From Pseudohaliea sp964438205 (GTDB lineage: Bacteria; Pseudomonadota; Gammaproteobacteria; Pseudomonadales; Halieaceae), in assembly GCA_964438205.1 (NCBI GenBank), contig CAYTJQ010000022.1, forward strand, positions 1 to 48,813: DNA of 48,813 nt, in the 5' to 3' direction. The position numbers were made by a program, and so were the translations under genes. This document shows positions 7,691-18,030 of the stretch, in pieces; the first letter of the stretch is position 1, and each line of letters starts with the position of its first letter. The notes below the pieces were generated by a model that was given only the letters and a program-made list of their open reading frames with translations, ran no database searches and was not told where the DNA came from.

Positions 7691-8881
7691 ATGCTGCACA
7701 CCCTGGAGCGCCTCCCCGACGACCCGATCCTCGGCCTCGCCGCCGCCTGCCGCGCGGACCCCAATCCGGACAAGGTGGATCTCACCGTCGGCATCTACAT
7801 GGACGAGGACGGCGTCTGCCCGGTCTTCGGCGCCATCCGCGAGGCGCAGCGCGCCCTGGTGGAGGAGGAGACCAGCAAGGCCTACCTGCCGCCGGCCGGT
7901 GACCCCGCCTTCAACAGCGGCATGCGGGTGCTGGTCTTCGGTGCTGACAGCGCGGCCCTGGCCGACGGCCGCGTCACCTCGGTCGCCGCGCCCGGCGGCT
8001 GCGGCGCGCTGCGCATCGGCGCGGAGCTTGCCCGCGCCGCCTCCCCGGACGCGAAGGTCTGGGTGTCGGATCCGACCTGGCCGGTACACATCCCGCTCAT
8101 CGGCAGCGTCGGCCTCGAATTCGAGAAGTACCGCTACTACGACGCGACCAGCCACGGGGTCGACTTCGACGGCATGGTCGAGGACCTGAAGCGCGCGAAG
8201 GACAAGGACCTGGTGCTGCTCCACGGCTGCTGCCACAACCCCTGCGGGGCGGATCTCACCCTCGAGCAGTGGGACGTCATCGCGGGGATGGCCGAGCGCC
8301 AGGGCTTCCTGCCCTTCATCGACATCGCCTACCAGGGGCTCGGCGACGGACTCGAGGCGGACGCCGCCGGGCTGCGGCTGCTGGCGGAGCGGTTACCGGA
8401 AATGATCGTCGCGGCATCCTGCTCGAAGAACATGGGGCTGTACCGGGAGCGCACGGGCATCGCGCAGTTCCTCTGCCGCGATGCCGGCAGCGCCGAGGCG
8501 ATCCTCAGCCAGGCCAAGGTGGCGGCCCGGCGCATCTACTCCATGCCGCCGGCCCACGGGGCGCTGCTGGCCGGCCGCATCCTGGCGGACCCGGCCCTCG
8601 AAGCCGCCTGGCGCGAGGAACTGCACGGCATGTGCGACCGCATCAACGTCCTGCGCGAAACGCTGGTCGAAAAACTCGAGGGCACCACGGGCCGCGACTT
8701 CGCCTTCATCCGCAGGGAGAAGGGCATGTTCTCCTTCCTCGGCCTCACGGAAGAGCAGACGCGGCGGCTGCGCGAGGAGCACAGCGTGTACATGCTCGGG
8801 TCGTCGCGGATCAACGTCGCCGGCATCAACGCCCGCAACATCGATTACGTCGCCGACGCCGTGGCGAAGGTCATCGCCTAG
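7691..8881 (+). CDS. aspartate/aromatic aminotransferase (class I, PLP)
   Basis: A cytosolic PLP enzyme of the AspC/TyrB family that exchanges amino groups between aspartate or aromatic amino acids and 2-oxoglutarate. The 396-aa protein opens with DDPILGLAAACRADPNPDKVDLTVG, the usual AspC/TyrB beginning. It also has the CCHNPCGADLT motif, FIDIAYQGLGDGLEAD, and the PLP lysine K246 in SCSKNMGLYRERTG. A substrate-carboxylate arginine is expected near the C-terminus (SSRINVAGI). AAGGA lies at good distance before ATG 7691. The gene stands alone and is convergent with uup (18-bp gap). Aspartate versus aromatic preference cannot be read from sequence. Confidence 0.9.
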   Translation: MLHTLERLPDDPILGLAAACRADPNPDKVDLTVGIYMDEDGVCPVFGAIREAQRALVEEETSKAYLPPAGDPAFNSGMRVLVFGADSAALADGRVTSVAAPGGCGALRIGAELARAASPDAKVWVSDPTWPVHIPLIGSVGLEFEKYRYYDATSHGVDFDGMVEDLKRAKDKDLVLLHGCCHNPCGADLTLEQWDVIAGMAERQGFLPFIDIAYQGLGDGLEADAAGLRLLAERLPEMIVAASCSKNMGLYRERTGIAQFLCRDAGSAEAILSQAKVAARRIYSMPPAHGALLAGRILADPALEAAWREELHGMCDRINVLRETLVEKLEGTTGRDFAFIRREKGMFSFLGLTEEQTRRLREEHSVYMLGSSRINVAGINARNIDYVADAVAKVIA

Positions 8882-8899
8882 GGTCCCGAGTCAGCCGGG

Positions 8900-10813
8900 T
8901 CAGGAGGACCGCTCCTCCAGCTCCGCCCAGCGCTCCACGGCGGCCTCCAGGGTTGCCTGGAGTTCCGTGAACTCGGCCAGCGTCGCCTGCACGGCGGTTC
9001 CGTCGCCCTGGTAGAAGTCCGGCGCGGCCGTCATGGCCTCCAGCTCGGCCTGCCGGGTCTCCAGTGCCTCGATGCGCGCGGGCAGCCCGGCCAGCTCCTG
9101 CTGCTCCCGGTAGGAGAGCTTCCTGTGTTCGCCTGGCGCAGGGCGGGGCGCCTGCTTCGCCGCCGCCGGCGAGGGAATTTGCCCTGGCGCAGTCGTGTCG
9201 CCGCCAGCGGGCGCGCGCTCTGCGACGAGTCCGCCGCCGCGCGCCTCCCAGTCGCTGTAGCCGCCGGCCTGCTCGTCGATGGTGCCGTCGCCGGGCAGTA
9301 CCAGCAGGCTGGTCACCACGTTGTCCATGAAGGCGCGGTCGTGGCTGACCAGCAGTACCGTGCCCTCGAAGCCGAGGAGGATCTCCTCCAGCAGTTCCAG
9401 GGTCTCTATGTCGAGGTCGTTGGTGGGCTCGTCGAGGACCAGGACATTGGCCGGTTTCAGGAACAGGCGCGCGAGCACGGCCCGGTTCTGCTCGCCGCCG
9501 GAGAGGGCCTTGACCGGCGTGCGGATGCGCTCGGGCGTGAACAGGAAGTCGCCGAGATAGCTGATGGCGTGCTTGCGCCGCCCGTTCACCTCGATGAACT
9601 CCCGCCCGGCGCAGATGTTGTCGATGAGGTTCTGCTCCGGGTCCAGCTCCGCGCGCAGCTGGTCGGCGTAGGCGATCTGCAGGCGGCTGCCGCGCTGCAC
9701 TTCGCCGCTGTCGGGCCCGAGCTCGCCGAGGAGCAGCTTGACCAGGGTCGATTTGCCCGCACCGTTGGCGCCCACGATGCCGATGCGGTCTCCGCGCTGG
9801 ATGATCAGCGACTGGCGGTCGAGAATCGTGCGCCCGCCGAGGCGCAGGCTGACGTCGCGGAACTCGGCGACGATGCGCCCGCCGGCCTCCGCCTCGTCGA
9901 TGCCGAAACGCGCCTGGCCGACGGCGGCGCGTCGCTCCGCGCGCTCACGCCGCAGCTGCTCGAGGGCGCGCACCCGGCCCTCGTTGCGGGTGCGGCGGGC
10001 CTTGATGCCCTGGCGGATCCACGCCTCCTCCTCGGCCAGCTTGCGGTCCTGCTTCGCATCCGCGCGGACCGCGGCAGCGGCCTCCCGCTCCCGGTGGGCG
10101 AGGAAACCCCGGTAATCGCCGTCCCAGGTCACCAGGTGCCCGCGGTCCAGTTCGGCAATGCGGTTCGCCGTGGCCTGCAGGAAGCGCCGGTCGTGGGTGA
10201 TGAGCACCAGGGCGCCGCCGTAAGCGGCAACCTGCGCCTCCAGCCAGGCGATGGCCGGGATATCGAGGTGGTTGGTCGGCTCGTCGAGGAGCAGGATGTC
10301 GGGCTCGCCGACGAGGGCCCGGCCGAGGGCGACACGGCGCCGCCAGCCCCCGGAGAGGGTCGCCAGCTCCCGGTCCGCCGGCAGGTCGAGGCGGCTGAGT
10401 ACCGTTTCCACGCGCTGCTGCAGGCGCCAGCCGTCGGCCGCCTCCAGGGCCTGCTGCGCCGAGGCGAGGGACTCGAGATCCGAGGCTTCCGCGGCCTGGG
10501 CCAGGCGGTGGTAGCGCGAGAGCAGTTCGCCGACTTCGGCGAGGCCGCCGGCGACCGCGTCGTAGACGGTCACGGCGTCGCCGGGCGGCAGCGCCTGCGA
10601 CAGGCGCGCGAGGCGGGTCCCCGGCCGCAGCCAGCGGCTGCCGCCGTCCGGCTCCTGCTCCCCGGCGAGGACCTTGAGCAGGGAGGTCTTGCCGGCGCCA
10701 TTGCGGCCGAGGAGCCCCAGCCGGTCACCCCTGCGCAGCACCAGGTCGAGCCGGTCCAGGAGCACCTGGGTACCGTAGGCGAGACTGGCCTGGTCGAGGC
10801 GGAGGAGTTCCAT
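8900..10813 (-). CDS. uup: ABC-F family ATPase Uup
   Basis: A soluble tandem ABC protein of 637 aa that acts on ribosomes or branched DNA intermediates, not a transporter. The first domain has GRNGAGKTS, LSGGWRRRVALGRAL and LLLDEPTNHLD. The second has GANGAGKST, LSGGEQNRAVLARLF and VLDEPTNDLD. Between them is a charged inter-domain linker (HREREAAAAVRADAKQ and following). A C-terminal coiled-coil of about 80 residues (LPARIEALETRQAELEAM and onward) distinguishes Uup from the other E. coli ABC-F proteins. ATG 10813 (MELLRLDQ) is chosen; an extension to 10948 reads an untypical N-terminus. It is divergent from the acetoacetyl-CoA synthetase gene. Confidence 0.92.
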   Translation of the reverse strand: MELLRLDQASLAYGTQVLLDRLDLVLRRGDRLGLLGRNGAGKTSLLKVLAGEQEPDGGSRWLRPGTRLARLSQALPPGDAVTVYDAVAGGLAEVGELLSRYHRLAQAAEASDLESLASAQQALEAADGWRLQQRVETVLSRLDLPADRELATLSGGWRRRVALGRALVGEPDILLLDEPTNHLDIPAIAWLEAQVAAYGGALVLITHDRRFLQATANRIAELDRGHLVTWDGDYRGFLAHREREAAAAVRADAKQDRKLAEEEAWIRQGIKARRTRNEGRVRALEQLRRERAERRAAVGQARFGIDEAEAGGRIVAEFRDVSLRLGGRTILDRQSLIIQRGDRIGIVGANGAGKSTLVKLLLGELGPDSGEVQRGSRLQIAYADQLRAELDPEQNLIDNICAGREFIEVNGRRKHAISYLGDFLFTPERIRTPVKALSGGEQNRAVLARLFLKPANVLVLDEPTNDLDIETLELLEEILLGFEGTVLLVSHDRAFMDNVVTSLLVLPGDGTIDEQAGGYSDWEARGGGLVAERAPAGGDTTAPGQIPSPAAAKQAPRPAPGEHRKLSYREQQELAGLPARIEALETRQAELEAMTAAPDFYQGDGTAVQATLAEFTELQATLEAAVERWAELEERSS

Positions 10814-10935
10814 GGGGCGCGGGTCCTGGTCCGGGTTAAGCCACGGCGGCGGGCGCTGCATTCTACGGCAGCCAGCGCCCTGCGGGCCAACGACGCTGGC
10901 GGCTGCCGGCCCATTGTGCGACCCTTGGCGAGATA

Positions 10936-10986
10936 GTTGCAAAAGCAACCAAATAAGTAGCGAAATAAGTAGCGAAATAAGTAGCG
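10936..10986. repeat. three perfect 12-bp AT-rich repeats next to a small hairpin
   Basis: The unit aaataagtagcg occurs three times in perfect tandem (10951-10962, 10963-10974, 10975-10986). Immediately before it is the inverted repeat GTTGC-AAAA-GCAAC (10936-10949). It lies in the divergent spacer between uup and the acetoacetyl-CoA synthetase gene and is strikingly AT-rich for this genome. It could act as an UP element, as binding sites on one face of the helix, or as a slippage-prone variable tract. Confidence 0.85.
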
Positions 10987-11011
10987 ATCAGGCGCAAAAG
11001 GGATCCCAACG

Positions 11012-12961
<1,950 letters not shown>

Positions 12962-13002
12962 AACGAGGGTCGCAACCCGCGCCCGTTATGGCTGCGGGGA
13001 CG

Positions 13003-13029
13003 GTGACGGGCGGCATTTTTCGCTATCAT
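13003..13029 (+). promoter_or_regulatory. weak sigma70-like promoter before heme A synthase
   Basis: TATCAT at 13024-13029 matches 5 of 6 bases of the -10 consensus. GTGACG at 13003-13008 matches 4 of 6 of the -35 with a short 15-bp spacer. It would give a leader of about 40 nt before ATG 13078. Confidence 0.35.
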
Positions 13030-13077
13030 TGCCGCGCCCGCCGGCACTGTCCCCGAAAGCACGAGCACCCCGAGCGC

Positions 13078-14178
13078 ATGAGCACCGCAGCCTCCGACAT
13101 GCCCCGCTACACGCCCCGCTACGACCGCCAGGTGGGCCTCTGGCTCGCCGCCTGTGCCGCGGTCATCTTCGGCATGATCCTGCTCGGCGGCGTCACCCGG
13201 CTGACCGAGTCCGGCCTCTCCATGGTGGAGTGGCGGCCGCTCATGGGCATCGTCCCGCCGCTTTCCGAGGCCGAGTGGCAGGCGGTCTTCGACAAGTACC
13301 GGCAGTACCCGGAGTACCGCCTGGTCAACCACGGCATGACCCTGCCCGAGTTCAAGGTCATCTTCCTCTACGAGTACCTGCACCGGGTGCTCGGGCGTCT
13401 CATCGGCCTGTTGTTTTTCATCCCCCTGGTCTACTTCGCCGTGCGCCGGCGCATCCGCCCCGGGCTCATGCCGAAGCTCCTGCTCCTGTTCGTGCTTGGG
13501 GGCTGCCAGGGCTTCCTCGGCTGGTACATGGTGCAGTCGGGGCTCGTGGACCGGCCGGACGTGAGCCAGTACCGGCTCACGGCGCACTTCGGCCTCGCGG
13601 TCGCCATCTACGGCTACATGCTCTGGCTGGTGCTGGACCTGCTGGCACCGCCGGCGGGTGCCCGGTGCTCGCGGCTGGCACCCCTGGCGCTGGGCCTGGT
13701 GCCGCTGGTCTACCTGATGATGCTCTCCGGCGGCTTTGTCGCCGGTACCAACGCCGGCTTCTCCTACAACACCTGGCCGCTCATGGGGCCGACGTTCATC
13801 CCGGAGGGGCTGTACCGCACGGACCCGGCCTGGCTCGCGGCCTTCGAGGACGTGGTCACGATCCAGTTCAACCACCGCGTGTTCGCCTACCTGCTGACGC
13901 TGCTGGTGCTTGCGCTGGTCGTTGCGGTGCTGCGGCGGGAGCGGGCGCCCCGGGTACGCCGGGGTGCCTGGCTGCTCCTCGCTGCGCTGGCGCTGCAGCT
14001 CGTCCTCGGTATCAGCACGCTCGTTGCGCACGTACCGGTACCCCTGGCGGCGGCCCACCAGGGCGGGGCGGTGCTGCTGCTCTCCTGCGCGCTGTTCCTG
14101 GCCCACGGCCTGCGCCGACTGCCGGGCGCGCAGCCGGCTTCCCGGCCCGTGCCCCGGCCGGCGCCTCAACCGCTATAG
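13078..14178 (+). CDS. ctaA: heme A synthase (COX15/CtaA family)
   Basis: An inner-membrane enzyme that oxidises the C8 methyl group of heme O to make heme A for aa3-type cytochrome oxidases. The 366-aa protein has about eight hydrophobic helices in two related four-helix halves. Conserved heme-ligand histidines lie in YEYLHRVLGRLIG, RLTAHFGLA, QFNHRVFAYLL and AAHQGGAVLL; the GGVTRLTESGLSMVEWRP block near residue 40 is diagnostic. ATG 13078 is preferred over an in-frame upstream GTG/ATG that adds a charged, untypical N-terminus. No oxidase or heme O synthase gene is adjacent. The 3' end overlaps the convergent XRE gene by 13 bp. Confidence 0.93.
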   Translation: MSTAASDMPRYTPRYDRQVGLWLAACAAVIFGMILLGGVTRLTESGLSMVEWRPLMGIVPPLSEAEWQAVFDKYRQYPEYRLVNHGMTLPEFKVIFLYEYLHRVLGRLIGLLFFIPLVYFAVRRRIRPGLMPKLLLLFVLGGCQGFLGWYMVQSGLVDRPDVSQYRLTAHFGLAVAIYGYMLWLVLDLLAPPAGARCSRLAPLALGLVPLVYLMMLSGGFVAGTNAGFSYNTWPLMGPTFIPEGLYRTDPAWLAAFEDVVTIQFNHRVFAYLLTLLVLALVVAVLRRERAPRVRRGAWLLLAALALQLVLGISTLVAHVPVPLAAAHQGGAVLLLSCALFLAHGLRRLPGAQPASRPVPRPAPQPL

Positions 14179-14741
14179 GTCACCACGAGATAACCGCGCA
14201 GGGGCTCCGCGCCGCTGTTGGCGATGACGTGGTCGACGTCGGCGCGGTAGTGGGCCGTGTCGCCGGCCTGGAGCGGGCAGCGGTCGCTTCCGGTACTGAC
14301 CTCCGCGCTGCCGCTCGCCACCGTGAACAGTTCCCGCGTGCCCTCGTAGTGCGCGCCGCTGCTTAGCCGAGCCCCCGGCTGCAGGACGATCTCGTAGAAT
14401 TCCACCGCCTTTTCCTGGTGTAGCGGTGACAGCGTGCGGATGCTGCACTCGTCGTCGCCGCGGAAGCGCATGCCGGGGTCGTCGCCGCGGACCCGCTCGA
14501 TGCTCGCGCCGGCGTCCGGGTCGTCCACGAGCTCGCCGATGCTGATGCCGAAGGCCTGGGCGATGCGGTAGGTCACCGCGAGCGTCGGGTTCGCGCGGCC
14601 GCGCTCGATCTGGCTGAGCATGGAGCGACTGACGCCGGAGGCAGCGGCGAGCTGCTCGAGGGTGAAGCGGTGTTTCTGGCGCAGCGTGGTCACCCGCTCG
14701 CAGAGCACCTTGCTGGCGGGGTCACCGGGGGCGCTGGTCAT
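14166..14741 (-). CDS. XRE-family transcriptional regulator with C-terminal cupin domain
   Basis: A 191-aa DNA-binding regulator. An HTH_3-type helix-turn-helix occupies about residues 15-70 (FTLEQLAAASGVSRSMLSQIERGRANP). A C-terminal cupin-2 barrel spans about 115-185 (PGARLSSGAHYEGTRELF, HVIANSGAEP) and would bind a small effector or metal. This architecture is widespread among regulators of amino-acid, polyamine or aldehyde catabolism. Its target cannot be deduced here. It is convergent with ctaA (13-bp overlap) and divergent from the small gene at 14888. The start ATG 14741 follows GGGAGAG at a rather long distance. Confidence 0.87.
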   Translation of the reverse strand: MTSAPGDPASKVLCERVTTLRQKHRFTLEQLAAASGVSRSMLSQIERGRANPTLAVTYRIAQAFGISIGELVDDPDAGASIERVRGDDPGMRFRGDDECSIRTLSPLHQEKAVEFYEIVLQPGARLSSGAHYEGTRELFTVASGSAEVSTGSDRCPLQAGDTAHYRADVDHVIANSGAEPLRGYLVVTYSG

Positions 14742-14887
14742 GGTGTCGGGTCTCTCCCGGGGCCTCGGTCAAGTGCGGAGTCTACCATCGCCGCGACGTT
14801 CTCCCCGCTCCTGCTCCTGTCCTTGTCCCCGCCCTTGCCCGGGCCGCGCCGCCGGTGCATCATTGCCCCGACCGCGAGGGGATGCCC

Positions 14888-15217
14888 ATGCCATTCGTCA
14901 AGCGCAATGCCGAGGGCGCAATCATCGCCGCCAGCCACGAGGCGGAGGGAGACTGCGTTGAAGAGATCAGCGAAGCCGGGCTGCTGGCGTCGGGGTTCGT
15001 CGACCGCCTGCTCGGTACCGAGGGCAGCGAGGGCCGGCACCTCGCCACTACGGACCTCGAGCTCGTGCGGGTCATCGAGGACGTGGTCGACCTGCTCGTG
15101 GAGAAGGGCGTCATCCTGTTCACCGAGCTGCCCGAATCGGCGCAGAAGAAAGTCCTTGCCCGCCAGCAGCTGCGCAGCCGTCTCGCCGGCAGCCTCAATC
15201 TTCTCGGCGACGACTGA
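14888..15217 (+). CDS. small conserved protein (annotated elsewhere as tryptophan synthase beta-like)
   Basis: A 109-aa soluble protein beginning MPFVKRNAEGAIIAAS and containing LELVRVIEDVVDLLVEKGVILFTELPESAQKKVLARQ. I recognise this pattern from short gammaproteobacterial proteins labelled tryptophan synthase subunit beta-like, although it lacks a PLP domain and cannot be such an enzyme. The central helix (about residues 55-75) and the ELPE-AQKK segment are the conserved part. GAGGGG lies six bases before ATG 14888. In-frame ATGs slightly upstream (14855, 14882) are weaker. Function unknown. The gene ends GACGACTGA and the GACTGA is repeated 16 bp later. Confidence 0.75.
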   Translation: MPFVKRNAEGAIIAASHEAEGDCVEEISEAGLLASGFVDRLLGTEGSEGRHLATTDLELVRVIEDVVDLLVEKGVILFTELPESAQKKVLARQQLRSRLAGSLNLLGDD

Positions 15218-15229
15218 GCTCGCCGAGGA
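15201..15229. terminator. hairpin between convergent genes
   Basis: CTCGGCGA (15203-15210) pairs perfectly with TCGCCGAG (15220-15227) around a 9-base loop; one wobble and one Watson-Crick pair can be added outside. It straddles the stop of the 14888 gene and faces the end of the convergent lapD gene. There is no T-run, so intrinsic termination is uncertain. Confidence 0.5.
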
Positions 15230-15245
15230 CTGACCGGCCGGCGCC

Positions 15246-17153
15246 TCAGTCCGCTTCGCGGCGGACCCCCGGCCCGCCCACGGCATCCACCCCCAGCGTT
15301 TCCAGCGCCCGCCACTGCGCCCGGTTCTCCACGCCCTCGGCGATGACCTTGACCCCCACCGCGTGCACCAGGGTGCTGAGGGTGCGCAGCAGGTTCTGGT
15401 TGGTCGCATCGCTGTCGATCGCGCGCACGAAAACCGCATCGAGCTTGACGTAGTCGATCCCCACGTCGTGGAGCTGGCCGAGATCGGCCAGGCGGCGACC
15501 GACCCGGTCCATGCCCGTTTGCATGCCGTGCCGGTGCGCCACCGCGGAGAGCCGGCGGAAGTTCGGCATGTGATGGTAGGCGGCGCTCTCGGCGACCTCC
15601 AGGGCCAGCCGGTCGGCGCTCCCCGCCTCCGCTGCGCGGCGGTCCAGCCAGCCGGGGAAGTCGTCGTCGGCGAGGGCCGCGGTCGACAGGTTCACGGCGA
15701 GCGGCTCTCCGCTCTCGGCGGCGAGGCGCAGGCCGAGCTCGACGACCCGCCGGTCCAGCTCCCCGGCGAGCTGCAGGCGGTTGATCCAGGGCAGGAACCG
15801 GGCCGCAGGCAGCAGCTCGCCGTCCTCGCGCAGGCGCACCAGCCCCTCCCGATGCAGCACCCCGCCGCCGTGCTCCAGCACCGGGAAGGTGACGAGGGTG
15901 AAGCCGTCACCCGCAAAAGCCGCGGAGAGGCTCGCGCGCCAGTGCTCCAGCTGTTCCCGTACCGGTGTGCTGGCGCCGCGCTGGGCGAGCGCGACTTCAC
16001 CGCTGCCACCGCGCTCCGCGCCCTGCAGGGCGGCGTCCAGGGCCGTGAGCAGGTCGCCCGCGCGGTCGCCCGGCTGGTACTCGCCGCAGGAGACCGGGAT
16101 TTCCGGCAGCTGCACGTCATGGGTAGTGAAGGCCGCCGCGAGTACGTCCTGCAGCTGGACCCCGACGGCCCGCGGGTCCTCGGCACCGGGCGCGAGCAGG
16201 GCGATGTCGGAGCCGTTGAGGCGGCCACAGGACCAGTCCCGGTCGCGGCAGAGAGCGTTCAGGTTGCGGCCGGCGCTGGCCAGGACCGCATCCACGACCT
16301 GGCGGCCGTAGGCCTCGTTATAGCGCGTGAGCTCGCTGAGCCGGCCGATGCAGAAGCTGCCGGTTGCCCCCGCGTCGTCGCCGGCGAGGGTGCCGGCGAG
16401 CTGCGCGCCGAAGGCGCTGCGGTCGAGGAGCCCGGTCACCGGGTCGGCGGTGGTCGCGCGCTGCAGCTGCTCCAGCCGCTCGCCCTCGCTGGCCAGCATG
16501 TTCCGGACGCGGGCGGAGAGCCGGTTCATGGCGCCGACCAGGTCGCGGAACTCCCGCGTGTGCGGCTCCTCGAGGGTGACGAAGCGGCGCTCGCCGATGG
16601 CGCTGGCCTGGCCGACCACGCCGGCCAGCGGCGCCAGCAGCCGGCGCAGGAGCAGTGAACCGACCGCGCCTGCGGCGAGGGCCGTGAGGAAGAAGGCCAG
16701 CGCCTGGGTCCAGGTCGTCCGCCACAGCTCGTCGTAGGCGAAGCGCGAGTGGCTGCGGACCTCGAGGGTCCCGGCCTGGCTCCAGCCGCGCTGGATCGTC
16801 GCGATACCCGGCGCTGCCTCGATGGGCAGGAGCCCCGTGAACCAGCCCGGCGCGCGGGTGCCGTCGCCCCGGTCGCGGCGCTCGAGGAGCACCTCGCCGT
16901 CGGGACCGGTGAGCCGGATGAGCTCGTAGAAGCCGGTGTCGAACTGCGCGGCGAGGGTCAGCTCCATGAGCACCGGGTCCGCGTCCTGCTGGGTCAGGGA
17001 GATCGCCAGCGCGGTGGCGTTGTCGGCGTTCTTGATGGCGAGCTGCTGCTCCAGGTAGCGCTTTGCCGACACGCTGCTGAGCGCCACGCTGACGGAGAAC
17101 ACCAGCGCGAGCAGGAAGACGATCGCCAGCCAAAGCTGCTTGTAGAGGGACAT
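15246..17153 (-). CDS. lapD: LapD-type c-di-GMP receptor with degenerate GGDEF and EAL domains
   Basis: An inner-membrane c-di-GMP sensor that, when ligand-bound, sequesters the periplasmic protease LapG and so keeps a surface adhesin attached. Order in 635 aa: TM1 (8-27), periplasmic LapD/MoxY domain (28-150) with Trp124 in GWSQAG at the position of the LapG-binding Trp, TM2 (151-170), HAMP (171-225), GGDEF-like (235-380) and EAL-like (395-635). GGDEF is replaced by NGSDI (313-317), and the EAL motif and catalytic acidic loop are degenerate (REGL, DRVGRR), so neither enzyme activity is expected. ATG 17153 follows GGGAG by 7 bases. It lies 23 bp downstream of lapG, an operon. Confidence 0.93.
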   Translation of the reverse strand: MSLYKQLWLAIVFLLALVFSVSVALSSVSAKRYLEQQLAIKNADNATALAISLTQQDADPVLMELTLAAQFDTGFYELIRLTGPDGEVLLERRDRGDGTRAPGWFTGLLPIEAAPGIATIQRGWSQAGTLEVRSHSRFAYDELWRTTWTQALAFFLTALAAGAVGSLLLRRLLAPLAGVVGQASAIGERRFVTLEEPHTREFRDLVGAMNRLSARVRNMLASEGERLEQLQRATTADPVTGLLDRSAFGAQLAGTLAGDDAGATGSFCIGRLSELTRYNEAYGRQVVDAVLASAGRNLNALCRDRDWSCGRLNGSDIALLAPGAEDPRAVGVQLQDVLAAAFTTHDVQLPEIPVSCGEYQPGDRAGDLLTALDAALQGAERGGSGEVALAQRGASTPVREQLEHWRASLSAAFAGDGFTLVTFPVLEHGGGVLHREGLVRLREDGELLPAARFLPWINRLQLAGELDRRVVELGLRLAAESGEPLAVNLSTAALADDDFPGWLDRRAAEAGSADRLALEVAESAAYHHMPNFRRLSAVAHRHGMQTGMDRVGRRLADLGQLHDVGIDYVKLDAVFVRAIDSDATNQNLLRTLSTLVHAVGVKVIAEGVENRAQWRALETLGVDAVGGPGVRREAD

Positions 17154-17176
17154 GGATTCACTCCCAGTCGGCCCGG

Positions 17177-17983
17177 TCAGTGTAAACCCTCCTCCCGCAT
17201 GCGTTGCAGGAGGTCCCGCCAGCGGGACAGGCGTGCCGTGGGGTCGCGGCTCGCCGGGGCGGCCCCGCCACCGACCCAGATCCCGGCCGTGTTGAAGCCG
17301 AAAACGGGGGTCAGGTCCGTGCGCTCGGAAGCGGGCAGCACGTAGGTGGCGAGGTTGTCGAGAATCAGGGGTTCCGCGCCGGGGCGCGGGTAATAGGCGA
17401 GCACCATGTGGGCCCGGGGTTCGCCCCCGCCCGCGGGGCGCGCCCGGACATAGGTGATGCGCAGCGCCTCCACGGGGACGCCGAGTTCCAAGAGGCTGAC
17501 ATACTTGGCGATGCTGAAGTCCTCGCAGTCCGCGGCACCGCGGGAAAAGGCTTCCATGGGGGTGGCCCAGTAGTCTTCCTGCCCCCAGATCGCCCGGTCC
17601 TCGCGCCAGGCCAGCTGGACGTTGAAGAAGCGGTTGACGCCGTCGAGCTGGTCGGGCACCGGCCTGTCCGCCATGGCTTCGATCAGGTCCTGCCACCGGG
17701 CGACGCGCGCAGCGGTCTCGTCGCCGTAGCGGTCCCGGGCCGTCGCCAGCAGCTGCTCGCGCTCGGCAAAGCGCGACTCGGCCAGCAGGGCCACCGCGAG
17801 CAGCGCGGGGACCAGCAGTCGCAGGCAGCGCGCGTGGGGCGCGGGGCGGAAAGTGTGACTAGGCGCAAAAAAGCAGAAAAAAGTGCCTGCCGCAAGCCGC
17901 CTCCGCGGGTCCGCTGCGTTAAAGTGGCGGCGTTTTGAGGCCCTCACGGCACCTGTCCTCCGGGTGTCACTCCCGGCCAGCAT
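17177..17983 (-). CDS. lapG: LapG-type periplasmic cysteine protease
   Basis: A transglutaminase-like cysteine peptidase that cleaves a large adhesin at its N-terminal retention site when LapD releases it. The triad is visible: Cys in GAADCEDF (C153 from ATG 17983), His in RAHMVLAYY and Asp in PLILDNL. The family segments EDYWATPMEAF and ASERTDLTPVFGFN and a C-terminal LSRWRDLLQRM helix are also present. A secretion-signal-like hydrophobic run (CLRLLVPALLAVALLAE) begins only about residue 52. No ATG, GTG or TTG occurs just before it, so the true start is unclear: ATG 17983, GTG 17947 or a rare codon. Upstream of lapD in one operon. Confidence 0.9.
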   Translation of the reverse strand: MLAGSDTRRTGAVRASKRRHFNAADPRRRLAAGTFFCFFAPSHTFRPAPHARCLRLLVPALLAVALLAESRFAEREQLLATARDRYGDETAARVARWQDLIEAMADRPVPDQLDGVNRFFNVQLAWREDRAIWGQEDYWATPMEAFSRGAADCEDFSIAKYVSLLELGVPVEALRITYVRARPAGGGEPRAHMVLAYYPRPGAEPLILDNLATYVLPASERTDLTPVFGFNTAGIWVGGGAAPASRDPTARLSRWRDLLQRMREEGLH

Positions 17984-18030
17984 AGCAACCGGACGCTCGC
18001 CGCGCGCGGGCGCCTCCCGAGGAAAGATTC

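Noticed and set aside
17683..17895. Alternative 70-codon frame (MRQALFSAF...) overlapping the lapG 5' region as a possible true lapG N-terminus after a frameshift.
   Set aside because: After the first dozen residues it becomes Arg/Pro/Ser-rich shadow sequence and does not join the LapG frame without an assumed indel; evidence is too thin.
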